Source of the DNA: Chara braunii
Lineage: Eukaryota > Streptophyta > Charophyceae > Charales > Characeae
Reading direction: 5' to 3'
NCBI GenBank assembly: GCA_003427395.1
Contig: BFEA01000846.1
Span: 224,792-264,308 of the forward strand
DNA: 39,517 nucleotides
Part shown: piece after piece, positions 21,276-31,292 of the stretch
Position numbering within the stretch: position 1 is the stretch's first letter
How the letters are laid out: every line of letters starts with the position of its first letter
Program-made: the position numbers and the translations under genes
The notes under the pieces: model-generated
Databases searched by the model: none
What the model saw: the letters and a program-made list of their open reading frames with translations, nothing else
Told to the model about the DNA's origin: nothing

Positions 21276-21381
21276 ATTTCATAATCGACGAAGAATATTA
21301 TTATTATGGAAACCGATTTGTTCAAGGTGCAACAGGCGGTACTATCTATTGTTGATTTGACGACTCCGTGCCAATAAAGTT

Positions 21382-22161
21382 GTGCGTCGTTTGGAAGTTG
21401 TATCGTTGTCGTCGATGTCTCTCCGTGAGTCATCGGGCTACGATCTGAGTGCGACAATTGTTGAAAGTACTGTAGAAGTTGATGAAGGAACGAAATACGT
21501 CGATACAATGAATGTAAATGAACCGTGTTCTACGTCGTATAATATCAAAACAAAGGAAAAGACAAGGAAAACGAGCCAACGTATGCGTGCATTGAGAGTT
21601 GCGCTTAAGAATCATTGGAGGAAAGAAAATGGTGCTCATAAATAGTTTGTTCGGGGTGTGAGATAAAGTTTGTTCGCTATGAATATCCGCCGATAGATTC
21701 GAGCGAGCGACTCTGCGGAATCGAGAAGTCCATCTTCTCCTGCGAGACAATCGAGGAGTCATTCTTCTCGAGGAAGACAGTCGAGGAGTCTGTCATCGCC
21801 AGCGAGGCAATCGCAGAATCTATCCGTGAGAAATCGAAATTCAATGAACAATCGGGAAGATAGTCAACCCGATAGTCGCGAGCAAGAAATGAATGATTCG
21901 CATGATGTTTCAGCTCTTGATCTTAGTGCACTCTCATCGACACCCGTTGCAACAGCGTATGTGCCAATTGAGAACACCGTGGCGATTTTTGGGAATGCTA
22001 GCACCGTTGAAGCATTCAGCATTGGCGATTCAGACTCATGTAAGCATTGTGGTGCTAAATTGTGGCATTATGAAAAAAAAATGATCAAAGGTGTATTGCA
22101 GAAAAGATGCAAAATGCTGTCCTCTATGAAAATGTCCTTACGAGGGCTCCCTAGAGTATGA
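21382..22161 (+). pseudogene. Helitron N-terminal part: RS-rich segment and zinc finger
   Basis: Fragments in more than one frame. 21382-21645 is a basic-ended ORF that I do not recognise. From about 21742 the frame used by ATG 21826 encodes an Arg/Ser-rich run with repeated PARQSR units. Around 22035-22075 is CKHCGAKLWHYEKK, which matches the zinc finger typical of Helitron Rep N-termini (usual form CKYCGA.FW.EE). The finger is then frameshifted: its expected second Cys pair is only partly present (RC near 22110) and the frame ends at 22161. Confidence 0.65.
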
Positions 22162-22660
22162 GATTTTTTCCCTTTGGATGTCTCAAACTTCCGATAGTCG
22201 ATTCCTTGGAAACAATGAAAGGATAATTAACAATAGTTTATCTCTCGCATTCTCACGGGTGAAGCAACCGAGCGATGGTGTTCAAGGATTTCAGGGTCAA
22301 CTTCCCGTTTAAGGTTCAATCTTTCATCGTGTCGGTGCATTAGATGTGGGGGAAGGGGAACGTCCTCAATTTGCACAACTTTACTTGCACAATCCTCAAC
22401 GTTGGGATGATATTATTGATCAGAGAGGGAATTTTCTTAACTTACCTGCACATACATCTAATGTCGAACTCGATCGAACGAAACTCATATTGAGAAGGTT
22501 TTACGAATTGCTACAACAACGTAACAATTACGTGAAGGACTTTATGACGGTTGCTGACCTTCCGCCGGTAGCGTTGAACGGGAGAAAGTTGGTCATAAAT
22601 CCGGATGTCATGAACATGCAAGGTGTTATAATCGTCTTATGAGTCTCCATGAGGTGTGCA
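22162..22660 (+). pseudogene. Helitron Rep N-terminal conserved block
   Basis: Matches the block between the zinc finger and the Rep domain of plant Helitrons. NNERIINNSLSLAFSRV (from about 22210) corresponds to the family NIR.YNSALAFTS motif. GFQGQLPV, a stop, then FHRVGAL...GERPQFAQLYLH (to about 22390) corresponds to the RIQGQIYHRIG..EG.RPQFAQLY motif. 22346-22642 stays open and includes NNYVKDFMTVADLP. A stop separates the two halves of the GQ-HR motif (22312-22314). Confidence 0.7.
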
Positions 22661-22692
22661 TTTTGATGGTCGATTAATTTCTTCCTCGTGAG

Positions 22693-22770
22693 TTTGAGAT
22701 TCGTTTGCGTGGTCCTCTTCCGGGTGAGTGGTTTGAGATTCATTTGCGTGCTCCTCTTCCGGGTGAGTGG
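22693..22770 (+). repeat. 39-bp tandem duplication
   Basis: Two adjacent 39-bp copies begin TTTGAGATTC(G/A)TTTGCGTG and end GGGTGAGTGG, differing at only two positions. The duplication is in frame (13 codons) inside the decayed Helitron coding region, just before the Rep domain. Confidence 0.85.
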
Positions 22771-23890
22771 CAAATGGTTGTGGTTCTGGAATGTTTTCGA
22801 GTGCACGTCTGCTTTATTTACTTTTCCTGGGGGGAATTGATAGCTGTTATGTCCGACGTGTCTCTGAAGTTGGATTACCGTCAGGACTTAGTGCCAATAA
22901 GTACTATCATTTCACCTTCACGAACGTGATGGTGAAAGATTTTGGCCTCCTTTGTGTTGTACGTCTCTTCCACGAGTTTTGTTGCATGACATACGCTGAA
23001 ATTGAATCCCTCCGCTTGAAATATGTAAGATCCCACCAAAAAGAATTACGGTCGGAATATTCTCAGGATTTACAAGATGTAGTGGAACAAAATCAACGTG
23101 GTGATGGTGTTGGGACAAAAGTTGTTTTACAGTCAACGTTCACCGGGGGGCTCCTATATATGAGTGAAAGATATCACAACAGCATAACAATCGTGAGGCA
23201 ATTCGGAAAACTAGACTTTTTCATCACTTTGACGTGCGACACTAACTGGACGAAGATCAAACAAGCCCTGTTGTCAAGTCAATGCCCTAACGACAGACCA
23301 GATATTTTCTCGAAAGTGTTCAAAGGTTATCTTGTACGACTCATTGATGAGATAAAGAACAAACGGATCTTTGGTAGGGTGAGTGGAATGCCGTATGTGG
23401 TGGAGTTTAAAAAAAAGGGTCTACCACACGAACATATATTGGCTATCTTGCATCCAGATGATAAACTTCGGGATGCAGATGTTGTTGACAATGTGTTGTG
23501 TGTCGAGATTCCTTCGGAAGGAGAATTGGGAGAAAGGGTTGTCAAGTTCATGTTACATGGGATTTGCCGTGTGGAGAAACGTGACGCTTCGTGTACGGAG
23601 GGCAAAGAATGCACAAAAGGGTTTCCAAAAGACTTTATTTCGACAATAATATTCAAAGACGAATAAATATATCCTTCGTATAGGAGAAGGAAACCAAGTG
23701 ATGGTGGTTTTACGATTGTTCAAAATAGTGTCATTTACGATAATCACTGTGTAGTCCCGTAGAACCCGTACTTGCTAATGAGGTTTAATTTTCACTTGCA
23801 CGTTGAATATTGTGTTAACATCAAGGTGTGCAAGTACGTGTATAAGTACGTATACAAAGGGTCTGATCGTGTTATGGTTTGTGAACAAGA
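22767..23890 (+). pseudogene. Helitron Rep (HUH/Y2 nuclease) domain
   Basis: The rolling-circle initiator nuclease of the Helitron. The frame 22767-23666 contains the TYAEIESLRL.YVRS helix, the FTGG.LYM block, motif 1 FFITLTCDTNW and motif 2 GLPHEHILAIL (metal-binding His-x-His). It also carries the CTEGKECTKGFPKDF segment, which corresponds to the C...GKC.K.FPK block. After a stop at 23664-23666 and a damaged stretch, 23772-23960 restores motif 3, YVYKYVYKGSDR, which carries the two catalytic tyrosines. The His pair and both Tyr are therefore still encoded, although the protein cannot be read through. A TAG at about 23759 replaces a sense codon in VVP.NPYL. Confidence 0.85.
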
Positions 23891-23959
23891 TGGTAATGCG
23901 CCTATCGATCGAGTCAAATTGTATCAAGATATGCGTGTTGTAGGTGCATGCGAGACATG

Positions 23960-24640
23960 ATGACGTCTATTTGAGTTCGACCTTGCAGAACAATAACCCG
24001 CAGTCGAGAGATTGTCCATGCATATTGAAAACATGCAAAAAATGCAATTCGAACCGGACACTGAGCATGACGTTGTTTCGCATGGGCCCCCGAAAACAAA
24101 ACTGGCAGCATGGATGAAACACTACTCTTTGAATGAATATGTTCCTAGAGAGGAGCTTCCTTTATATGCAAAGATACTTAATACTTATGTCTGGGATAAC
24201 AAACACAAGAAGTGGAATCGAAGAAAGCGGGATCTTCACTGTGGTCCCTTATAAAAGATATCTCGATTGCATCACGTGAGGATCACGGAAGGTGAAAGAT
24301 TTTATTTGTGTGTTGCTAAACCATAAACATTCTTGTGGGGTGCGCTCTTTTGTCGAAATCCGTACGGTGGACGAAGTCGAATACGATTTTTTCCAATCCG
24401 TGTGTCTTCGATTGGGACTTTTGCAAACCGACGATGCATACGATCAATGCATAAACATAACCGCAACGCATTACATGCCTGAAGAAGTTCGTAAAATGTT
24501 TGTTATGGTTCTCGCATTTGGTACTGTGAACGATCCAGTCCGTTTCTTGGAATGGCATTGGGATAAGATGTGTGACGATTTTCAGTATCATGCATGTAAA
24601 GAAAATGTTTCGCTGAACATTTTGTAGTCGTTAGTTTTAT
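23960..24640 (+). pseudogene. Helitron linker between Rep and helicase
   Basis: Two open pieces in different frames (24012-24254 and 24292-24627). They contain MKHYSLNEYVPREELPLYAK, the W..KW..R segment and a VRSFVEIRTVDEVEYDFFQ block, then a GLLQTDD segment. These correspond to the conserved Helitron region in which aromatic and charged helices link the nuclease to the helicase. A stop and a frame change separate the pieces at about 24252-24292. Confidence 0.7.
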
Positions 24641-26190
24641 TTCATCTTGACCGTATCTTACAAGAGTCTGGAAAAAACATCCGTCAGTTCTGCCTTTTTT
24701 ATCCAACATCCGATGAAGAAACAATTGTTGAGAATATAACTAAACATTACGAGAACAGAACGGTATCGTCGATTCTAAACGAGGAGTTGTCGTATGATCC
24801 GATTCAAATACAATGTAGATATGACTCTAATTTTCGACGTCTTCGGTCACACCAATGAGTGTTGGTGGAAAGAGTTGTTCGGGTTGTGCAAAAGAAAATA
24901 CTGTTGCTAACTTTTGTTGATGCACCGGTTGAAACAAACGAATTTTTTTGCATTGAAACGATTTTGGTGGGTATCAGGTCTCGTGCTGCCATTGGACTGG
25001 TCGTGGCGTCCAGTCACGGTAGGATAGCGGCGACTTTTTTGACAGGGGGTCGAACATTTCACTCACGATTTCTCGCACCTTTTGAACCTCATAACACGCG
25101 TCCCTTCTTAATTTCAAAACAATGTGATCTTGTGGAGCTTATCTTCTGTACAGATTTATGCCTAGGACGAGGCTCTGATGAGTAAGTTTCACTTGGAAGC
25201 CCTTGACATGACGCTTTCGGACCTCTATAACAATGACGAACCGTTTGGTGAAAAATTATCACTTCTTGCTACGGATTTTCGACAGGTTTTGCCCGTTCCG
25301 AAACACGAATCGTGAGCACAACAAATTGATGGGTCGATGAAAATGTCTCATTTGTGGAAATTTTTTGAGGTTCATCAACTGGTCTAAAATATGCGAATCT
25401 TAAGCTTTGGCGATGATAAAATGATACGAATGTATATCCACTTTTTTATGCGTGTTGGGAATGATGATCATCCTCTCATTGTTCCTAATGAACTTGCTGC
25501 AGTCAGATTGCCACGTGAGATTTGTACGGATAAACCGATTGATGAGTTGATTTCATGGACATTTGAGGATGTGTCCAACCACGTGAGGGATGTCGAGTAT
25601 TTTTATGCCCTACTAATGATGATGCGGGTTTTGTTAACAACAGTGTTCTTGACGATTTCCCTACGGAGGTGCGTGAACTTTTCAGCATTGATTATCTTGA
25701 TTCGGATGACTTTGGACTCGGTATTGAGAGAGAGTTCTTAAATTGTCTCAATGAATTGGACCTTCCATCTCACAAGCTGCACTTGAAAATTGAAGCGTTC
25801 GTCATGCTATTGTTAAATTTGTCCCCGAAGCAAGGATTTTGCAACGGTACAAGGATGATTCTGAAGAAGATCATTAATGATGATTTATTGGAAGTGGCAA
25901 TAATGCGCACGGGTAAGCCAACACGAATCCCCAAGATTGATCTGACAAGCGATGGTGAGACCACCGGGTTCAAATGGTTTAGGATACAATTTTCAGTCTG
26001 ACTTGCTTTTGTTGTGACGATTAATAACTCGCAAGGATAAAACGCGAGGGTTTGGCTACGCAAGCCGATTTTTTATGCATGGTCGACTGTATGTTGCTTT
26101 GTCTCGTGTTGATCATCCCAACAACATCCGTGTTGTGTTGTCTGATAATTTTTTTTTTACGAAGAATATTGTGTATCAGGAACTTTTGAC
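24641..26190 (+). pseudogene. Helitron Pif1-like helicase domain, Walker A lost
   Basis: SF1 helicase part of the Helitron protein. Recognisable in order: LNEELSYD (about 24778); GLVVASSHGRIAA followed by GGRTFHSRF (about 25000-25070, motif Ia); DEALMSKFHLEALD (about 25167-25210, Walker B); ATDFRQVLPV (about 25260-25292, motif III region); NELAAVRLPREI. 25669-26001 carries LSPKQGFCNGTRMIL, then FKWFRIQFSV, a TGA, and LAFVVTINNSQG. HGRLYVALSRV at about 26077-26110 is the last helicase motif. The P-loop expected between FFCIE (about 24940) and GLVVASS is absent, so this copy lost its ATP-binding motif. At least four frame changes occur. Confidence 0.8.
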
Positions 26191-26259
26191 ATCAATTGTT
26201 CTTTTTTTTTTATGTATTTTTGGCATTCCGATTAATTTTGTCATATTCTTTCTTTACAG

Positions 26260-27427
26260 ACGACTCTCGAATGCGTCATACCTACGACACTCGTGCTAAG
26301 AGGAAAGTTATGGGAACCAGCAATACCACGCAATGTGATCTGAATGTTATGTTAAAAGTTGGAGCCGAACATTCGGAGAAGTTGAAGAAAATTGGAAATG
26401 ATGAGAAATCGGTAAATCTTTGAAGTGTACATACTCAGGGCGATCATGCTGTTTTTTGTGAAGTTGGACGTGGATGTTCGCAAGGGAATGTCCTTGATGA
26501 TGCTGAACATATGGTTGTGGAGGGGGGTGGTGACCATTGTCGTGTTGATGGGGATTGTTCCCGTAGAGGTCTGTCAGGTAGGCCTATTAACCTTACATTT
26601 GTCGATGATGGGGATGGTTCCCGTAGAGGTCTGTCAGGTAGGCCTATTAACCTTACGGGCGATTCAAAAAAAAAACTGTGTTGAATCTACATTCAAGAGA
26701 AAAATGAGTCATGGTGCGAAAACTAATCTTTTGGGTTCCCCCGAAGTGTCGGTGCCTATCTTGGCTGATAATCCGGTGGGACGACAACCTGTTGTGGATA
26801 AAATGGGAACTCGGATTATGAGATCGCTGAATGCACTGCCTGACGATGCACTTGCATCTCTTCCGTTTTGTGTACAACTCGTTGGACGTACACATGTTCG
26901 TGATTCGTGTTCGCAATCTCAAGGCAGTGGATGCGAAAAAGATGTTTGCGTCACATCACAACTTCAAAATCCTCCGGGGGTTATTGTGGTGCCCGATGAT
27001 AACGATGCAACCATAATCTGCACTTCGAATCTGTGTGCTTACCTTTCTAGATGGTTTGATGATGCGAAGAGGGTTGACATGCAAAATGTCTTGACTGAGG
27101 TGTTTTTTGAAATGTTTGTCAAAAGTATCATAATCATAAAAGATGGACGAATATGATAAAACTTCCTCGACTGAAGAAGAAAAAAAAAAATTCATTGATA
27201 TGCGGTTCGAACAACGATCCCCTCTTCCTTCAAACTCGTTGAATGTTTCGGATTTTAAGGCTTCTTCCATGCTGCAATCGCTTCTGAACGATGAGTTCGT
27301 TGTTCTCTCTAATGGGAAGATTACTAGGATGACAATTTATTTGTCATATCGTCCTAGGCCACTCAATCCCTCACACTGTGTCTATTACTGCACCTATTTA
27401 TTTTTATTCTACTCAATATTTTCGTAA
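26260..27427 (+). pseudogene. Region downstream of the Helitron helicase, unknown function
   Basis: A pyrimidine tract ending TTTCTTTACAG at 26249-26259 resembles a plant 3' splice site, and a protein-like frame opens right after it (RMRHTYDTRAKRKVMGTSN). It continues past a stop at about 26421 into GDHAVFCEVGRGCSQG and two 17-residue DGD.SRRGLSGRPINLT repeats (26544-26661), then breaks at an A9 run. Another frame (to 27156) and a third (27143-27427) follow, each with Asp/Ser/Lys-rich sequence and no known domain. This may be an accessory exon of the Helitron or a captured gene fragment. Confidence 0.35.
26544..26661 (+). repeat. 60-bp tandem duplication
   Basis: TTCCCGTAGAGGTCTGTCAG and the following 19 bases occur at 26558 and again at 26618, exactly 60 bp apart, near-identical across the unit. 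It is in frame (20 codons) and encodes the repeated RRGLSGRPINLT segment. Confidence 0.9.
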
Positions 27428-27430
27428 CTC

Positions 27431-27696
27431 GGGAACGGGACAAAAGTCCCGGTTGCTATTCCTCACTCTCACCCCGTCTTCCCTCTGCCTGTCTCCTGCG
27501 ACTGAGTCAGCAAACGAGTGAGCTGGTCGTACCCAAAAGAACACAATAAAACCTGCAAATCCTCAATAATCAAACGTTCCTGAAATTCTAGCAGCCTAAC
27601 AATTCAAAGTCTCTTCTCACTGTTACCACCACAAGAATTTCGGATACTCCCAAGTTAGAACCTTGTTCCACAAGAGAGGGCTCAATTTTGGAACAA
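27431..27696. other. Gap between the Helitron remnant and the LINE-B ORF2 stop
   Basis: About 265 bp with no ORF. It probably contains the LINE-B 3' untranslated region (minus strand). No poly(T), which would mark a LINE A tail on the opposite strand, is visible near 27430, so the LINE 3' end appears cut off, perhaps by the Helitron. Confidence 0.4.
27434..27454 (+). other. Hairpin, candidate Helitron 3' end
   Basis: CGGGAC (27436-27441), an AAAA loop, GTCCCG (27446-27451), extended by AA/TT with one bulged G. Helitrons end with a short GC hairpin roughly 10 bp before CTRR. Here GCTAT follows, which does not fit CTRR. It could equally belong to the 3' end of LINE-B, which approaches from the right on the other strand. 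Confidence 0.35.
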
Positions 27697-28550
27697 TCAC
27701 GGGTCCAAACATAATTGGTTGTTGTCGTTGATCCTACACAGCTTGCCATTTATGGCCCAAGTCTGTTTGAACCAGCGAATCCATGCCTGAGGATTAGATA
27801 CGGATATTGTCTTCCGTCTCCAATCTGCTTGAATAACACGTCTGAGATGAAGCTTAAAGGTCTGGCGAATTTGTTTGTTCGTTCAGTCCTTGTTGTCAAA
27901 GATCTGATCATTTCTGCTCTACCATATAACTGCAAAACATACTGCTCTAACAAATTGAGCCACATAACCCCATTCTTTGGAGATTGGAACGTCAGCTGGA
28001 AGTCCGTCCAATAGAGTCCATTCTTTAGTCCACGGGAACGTATTTCTGGAAATGTTATCGCATCGGCTTATCCACCATTTCCATATATGGGTTGAAGCAG
28101 GGCAATCCCACCATAAGTGCATTGTGGCTTCAAAAGTCCACTGACATCGTATACACGTCAAATTTAACTTCATAACTTTTTCTGCTAACCATACTGTTGA
28201 TGGGGTAAAGACTAGTGAGACCAGCCATAGTAGCGAAGCGTACCTTTGATTTGCAATTAATTTCAGTTGTTTCCAGCATATAGATAAGTGCTCTATCAAT
28301 CTCTTCCAAGTCCAGTTGTAAGAGTTGTGCCCATCTTTCACGAGCCACTACCTGTGGTATTTTCAACGGCCGGTTTACAACATACCCAATTTTGATTGAG
28401 TAGTCCGGAAGAGTGGCATTGGTCTCTCTTGTCCCGTTCACTGTCCATTCCCACTTAGCTGGATTGAGTTTCAAATGGAGAATGGGAGTACCGCTGACTA
28501 CAGTTTGACAGAAAACTGAATCATATGGTCTAGGAGTTTCCAAAACACGT
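27697..28550 (-). pseudogene. LINE-B ORF2, 3' part with zinc knuckle
   Basis: The C-terminal part of LINE-B ORF2 beyond the insertion. The frame 28561-28130 begins with a VFCQ segment and contains LNPAKWEWTVNG, and the frame 28341-27919 contains RYASLLWL, CIRCQWTFEATMHLWWDCP (zf-RVT knuckle) and IWKWW. These line up with LHLALPTNQWLA, CPHC...HLWCGCP and QFWQWW in LINE-A. A frameshift separates the two frames at about 28320-28340. The tail reads through WIRWFKQTWA to a TGA at 27699-27697. It is joined to the 5' part by the 60-bp duplication. Confidence 0.8.
28491..28550. repeat. 60-bp direct repeat of LINE-B, left copy
   Basis: CCGCTGACTACAGTTTGACA and the next 40 bp match 31499-31558 with two mismatches. 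It is LINE-B ORF2 coding sequence present on both sides of the gag/LTR block. Confidence 0.95.
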
Positions 28551-28850
28551 TGTCGGGACAAAAACCCTCACATGCCCGAGTTTTTCAAGGTCAGACACTG
28601 CCCAACCCCTTTTTTTGATTGGGACACTTGACGAGATTGACGTTGCCAAAGTTATTCAGACCAACCCTATAATTGAAGGACCTAAAGCCTGATGTCGTTG
28701 GCGTAGGACATCGTTGACGTGTGACGACGTCGACATCCGTTCAAGACAGCGGGAGTCGGCACTATCGTCCACAGTTCTCGACGAGACCGCAGTAGTGTGC
28801 AGTCGTGGAAAAACTAAGGTTAGACCTAGTCTACCTAAAATAATGTCCCG
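28551..28850 (+). repeat. Inverted repeat, left arm (end of gag, 3' segment, start of LTR)
   Basis: Plus-strand copy of the gag 3' end: PLFLIGTLDEIDVAKVIQ is encoded from about 28602 and stops with TGA at 28690-28692. It is followed by the same GC-rich 3' segment and the LTR start (ACCTAGTCTACCTAAAATAA). It is the reverse complement of 29109-29420 with scattered differences and a short deletion near 28575. Confidence 0.9.
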
Positions 28851-29108
28851 CGGCTGTTAAGCCGCGCGATTCAGGGCCTAAGTGAGCTAATAAGAGGTGT
28901 GCGCCGGGTATAAAGCCGTGGCGCAGGGGACTAGGATCGCTCGCAGTTTTCCTTACGCTTGGAATATCACGTCCTAGTCGACTGACGTCGTTCCGATTCC
29001 TAGGAGATCAGCGCCCCAGGGACGGACAACGTTCAGGTCCACTTTGGCGTTTAACCATGCATACCTATGCTACAGCGAACGAGCAAACGCCCTAGGCTCT
29101 GAATCGCG

Positions 29109-29420
29109 CGGCTGTTATTATTTTAGGTAGACTAGGTCTAACTTTAGTTTTTCCACGACTGCACACTACTGAGGCCTCGTCGAGAACTGTGGACGACAGT
29201 GCCGACTCCCGCTGTCTTGAACGGATGTCGACGTCGTCACACGTCAACGACGTCCTACGTCAACGACATCAGGCTTTAGGTCCTTCAGTTATAGGGTTGA
29301 TCTGAATAACTTTGGCAACGTCAATCTCGTCAAGTGTTCCAATTAAAAAAAGGGGTTGGGCAGTGTCTGACCTTGAAAAACTCGGGCAGAAACCCTCACA
29401 AGGGTTTCTGTCCCGACAGC
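29109..29420 (-). repeat. Inverted repeat, right arm
   Basis: Reverse complement of 28551-28850. The arms of about 300 bp are separated by about 258 bp of LTR-like sequence. A transcript crossing both would fold into a long hairpin. Confidence 0.9.
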
Positions 29421-30771
29421 CCTTTCGCTGCTCCTCCTCGCTTACTTCGGCCTTCCCTTTCTCCGGCTCCCTTTCCAGCGCACGTCGACGAGCCCATTCT
29501 TCTTTTTCGGCCCGCAACTTCTCATCCTCGTTATCCTCATCGTTCTCACTAATGGGGATAGGCTCTTCTTCCACTGCCTTTTCAGACTCTCTTTCCTTTT
29601 GAAGTTGCTCGTTTCGTCGTCGCATCCGAGTCTGAACGGCTACAGTCGGAGCACTCCTCTTTAGCACAAGCCTGGGTCGCATCGTGCTTACCATTGGCCC
29701 AGTTTGTGATGCTTCTCTCGGAGCAGACGTCCCTGCTTGGCCAGTCGCATCTTTCCTTTTATCACCCCATTCACCGAAGAGAAAGACATTCGGCAACCCC
29801 GGCCAGACTTCCTCCATGTCCACGCAGAGTCGGATAATAGAGTCCCGGCACCGGGCAAGCCGCCTTGTGATGGTTTGCGCTCGTTCCACCAATTGTTCCC
29901 TAAACCCTCCTGGTTCCGCCGACGAGTCGTTAATATGTAACGACGCCATGACCTCCTCGACCTCGGCCAACCGTGCTTCTTCGAAAGAAGCAATCCGGAA
30001 CGTCGCCGGCAGGGGACGACCCATTCGGCGACACGCCTCCTTCCTCATACCCCCTTCAATGTTGGGGTCGATCATGTTCCCTTCGTAATCAAAGACTTCA
30101 CCGCGTATCGTGGTGAAGACAATTCCTTCCTTCTCATCTCTTGAAAGGAGTTGGCAAAACCGCATAATATGGCCCTTTTCTGCGCAATAGTTAAATGTGG
30201 CTTCCTGCTGCCACGCCCAACGGCTTCGCTGTCCGTTCCCACGGCCTCGGCCGCGGCCTCTTCCACCCTACGGCTGAAACTGCCCTTGATCTTGGGAACT
30301 TTGTCCTAACGAACCAGCGCCAACATTGCCATTCCCTCCTTGATTATTATGTCCACCGTTCTTCCCCTGTTTACGGGAAGTCCCCTGTCCGCCTCGAATT
30401 TGATTCAAGACCTTCCTCTCCGCCTTTGTCAACTTACGAGGCGGCTCCTTTTCCTCCTCGCTCTCACTGTCGCTTTCCTCCGCATTCATTAACTTCAGGC
30501 GATCCTCATGAACTAACAAGTTCATGATATATGACATCCTTCCAACGGTCTGGAAAGCGTCATCAGCCTGCGTATGGCCCTGTTCAATCGTTAGCGGATC
30601 AAGCATAAGGTCGATGTCATCGGTCAAAGCCAACCTCATCATTTCCTTTGCGGCCTGCTCGCCCCATGGATCCTCTTCGATGACAGGTTCCTCCAACCAC
30701 CTGTCGAGCGCATCGGCCCCCGCGTGAGCGAGGGCCCTCCCGGCCGCGTCACGCAGGAGAAACTTAGGCTT
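29269..30771 (-). pseudogene. LTR-retrotransposon gag-like protein, one internal stop
   Basis: A single frame runs from after the TGA at 30774-30772 to the TGA at 29271-29269 (about 500 codons), interrupted only by TAG at 30270-30268. The first in-frame ATG is 30696. Features in order: an N-terminal helical region (ADALDRWLEEPV), an acidic Ser/Glu tract, a basic Gln/Gly/Asn-rich linker, a Gly-Arg repeat after the stop, and a CCHC-type zinc knuckle, FNYCAEKGHIMRFC. Then come GEVFDYEGNMIDPNIEGGMR, a block seen in gag proteins of Ty3-type elements of algae and early plants (from memory), a coiled-coil Glu/Arg-rich region and an Ile-rich tail. The first Cys of the knuckle is Phe (TTT for TGT). 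Confidence 0.7.
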
Positions 30772-30941
30772 TCAACATTTTAGAGACAACTCAGGGACGA
30801 CACAGTAACCCGCGCCAACCCTTCACCGCTTCGGCCGAGTGCGCCAGCTGTACATCCCGCAGTCCCCTACGACAGGATAGGTTTTCGCGGGGCACAACTT
30901 ACCTTCCCTAAGGGGCTGTCACCACCCTTAGGGGTGTATCC
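30734..30941 (-). repeat. Direct repeat A (leader and gag start), internal copy
   Basis: About 208 bp, nearly identical to 31293-31500. It lies between LTR-like B and the gag ORF and contains the first gag codons (LLRDAAGRA). Confidence 0.9.
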
Positions 30942-31291
30942 CCGCCGAGCTACCGACCCACATGCGAAAGTTTTTCTAATGCAATTGCAGAGGTAGGACG
31001 GCCGAGGGTGTTTGCTCGTTCGCTGTAGCATAGGTACACATGGTTAAACGCCAAAGTGGACCCGAACGTTGTCCGTCCCTGGGGCGCTGATCTCCCAGGA
31101 ATCGGAACGACGTCGGTCGACTATGACATGATATTCCAAGCGTAAGGAAAACTGCGAGCGATCCTAGTCCCCCTGCGTCGCGGCTTTATATCCGGCGCAC
31201 ACCTCTTATTAGCTCACTTAGGCCATGAATCGCGCGGCTGTTTGACATTATTTTAGGTAGACTAGGTCTAACTTTAGTTTTTCCTCTACTG
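30942..31291 (-). repeat. LTR-like segment B with TATA box
   Basis: About 350 bp found three times in whole or part: complete here, partial at 29085-29160 (same sense), and inverted at 28808-29090. It follows the gag 3' segment and precedes the gag leader, which is the expected place of an LTR. In minus sense it has GGATATAAAGCC (TATAAAG at 31190-31184), about 30 bp before a GATCGCTCGCAG segment that could hold the transcription start. Exact TG...CA termini and a primer-binding site were not identified. Confidence 0.6.
31184..31190 (-). promoter_or_regulatory. TATA box of the LTR-like segment
   Basis: TATAAAG on the minus strand, directed toward the gag ORF. The same motif is kept in the inverted copy at 28919-28925 on the plus strand, so promoters in this block face in opposite directions. 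Confidence 0.5.
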
Positions 31292-31292
31292 C

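Larger units (their letters stand above)
20373..27430 (+). mobile_element. Helitron remnant encoding Rep-helicase
   Basis: A rolling-circle transposon in plus orientation. Pieces appear in the canonical order: N-terminal zinc-finger region (about 22040), FQGQ/RPQFAQLY block (about 22290-22400), HUH and Y2 Rep motifs (23150-23890), linker (24000-24630) and helicase (24700-26130). Every part is interrupted by stops or frameshifts, so the element cannot encode a working protein. Ends are not defined. No clear 5' TC terminus was found. A hairpin at 27434-27454 is a candidate 3' terminus, but the CTRR that should follow is not matched (CTAT is present). Confidence 0.8.

Noticed and set aside
27451-27458. 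Canonical Helitron CTRR 3' end
   Set aside because: After the hairpin the sequence reads GGTTGCTATT. CTAT does not match CTRR, so I did not place a Helitron terminus here with confidence.
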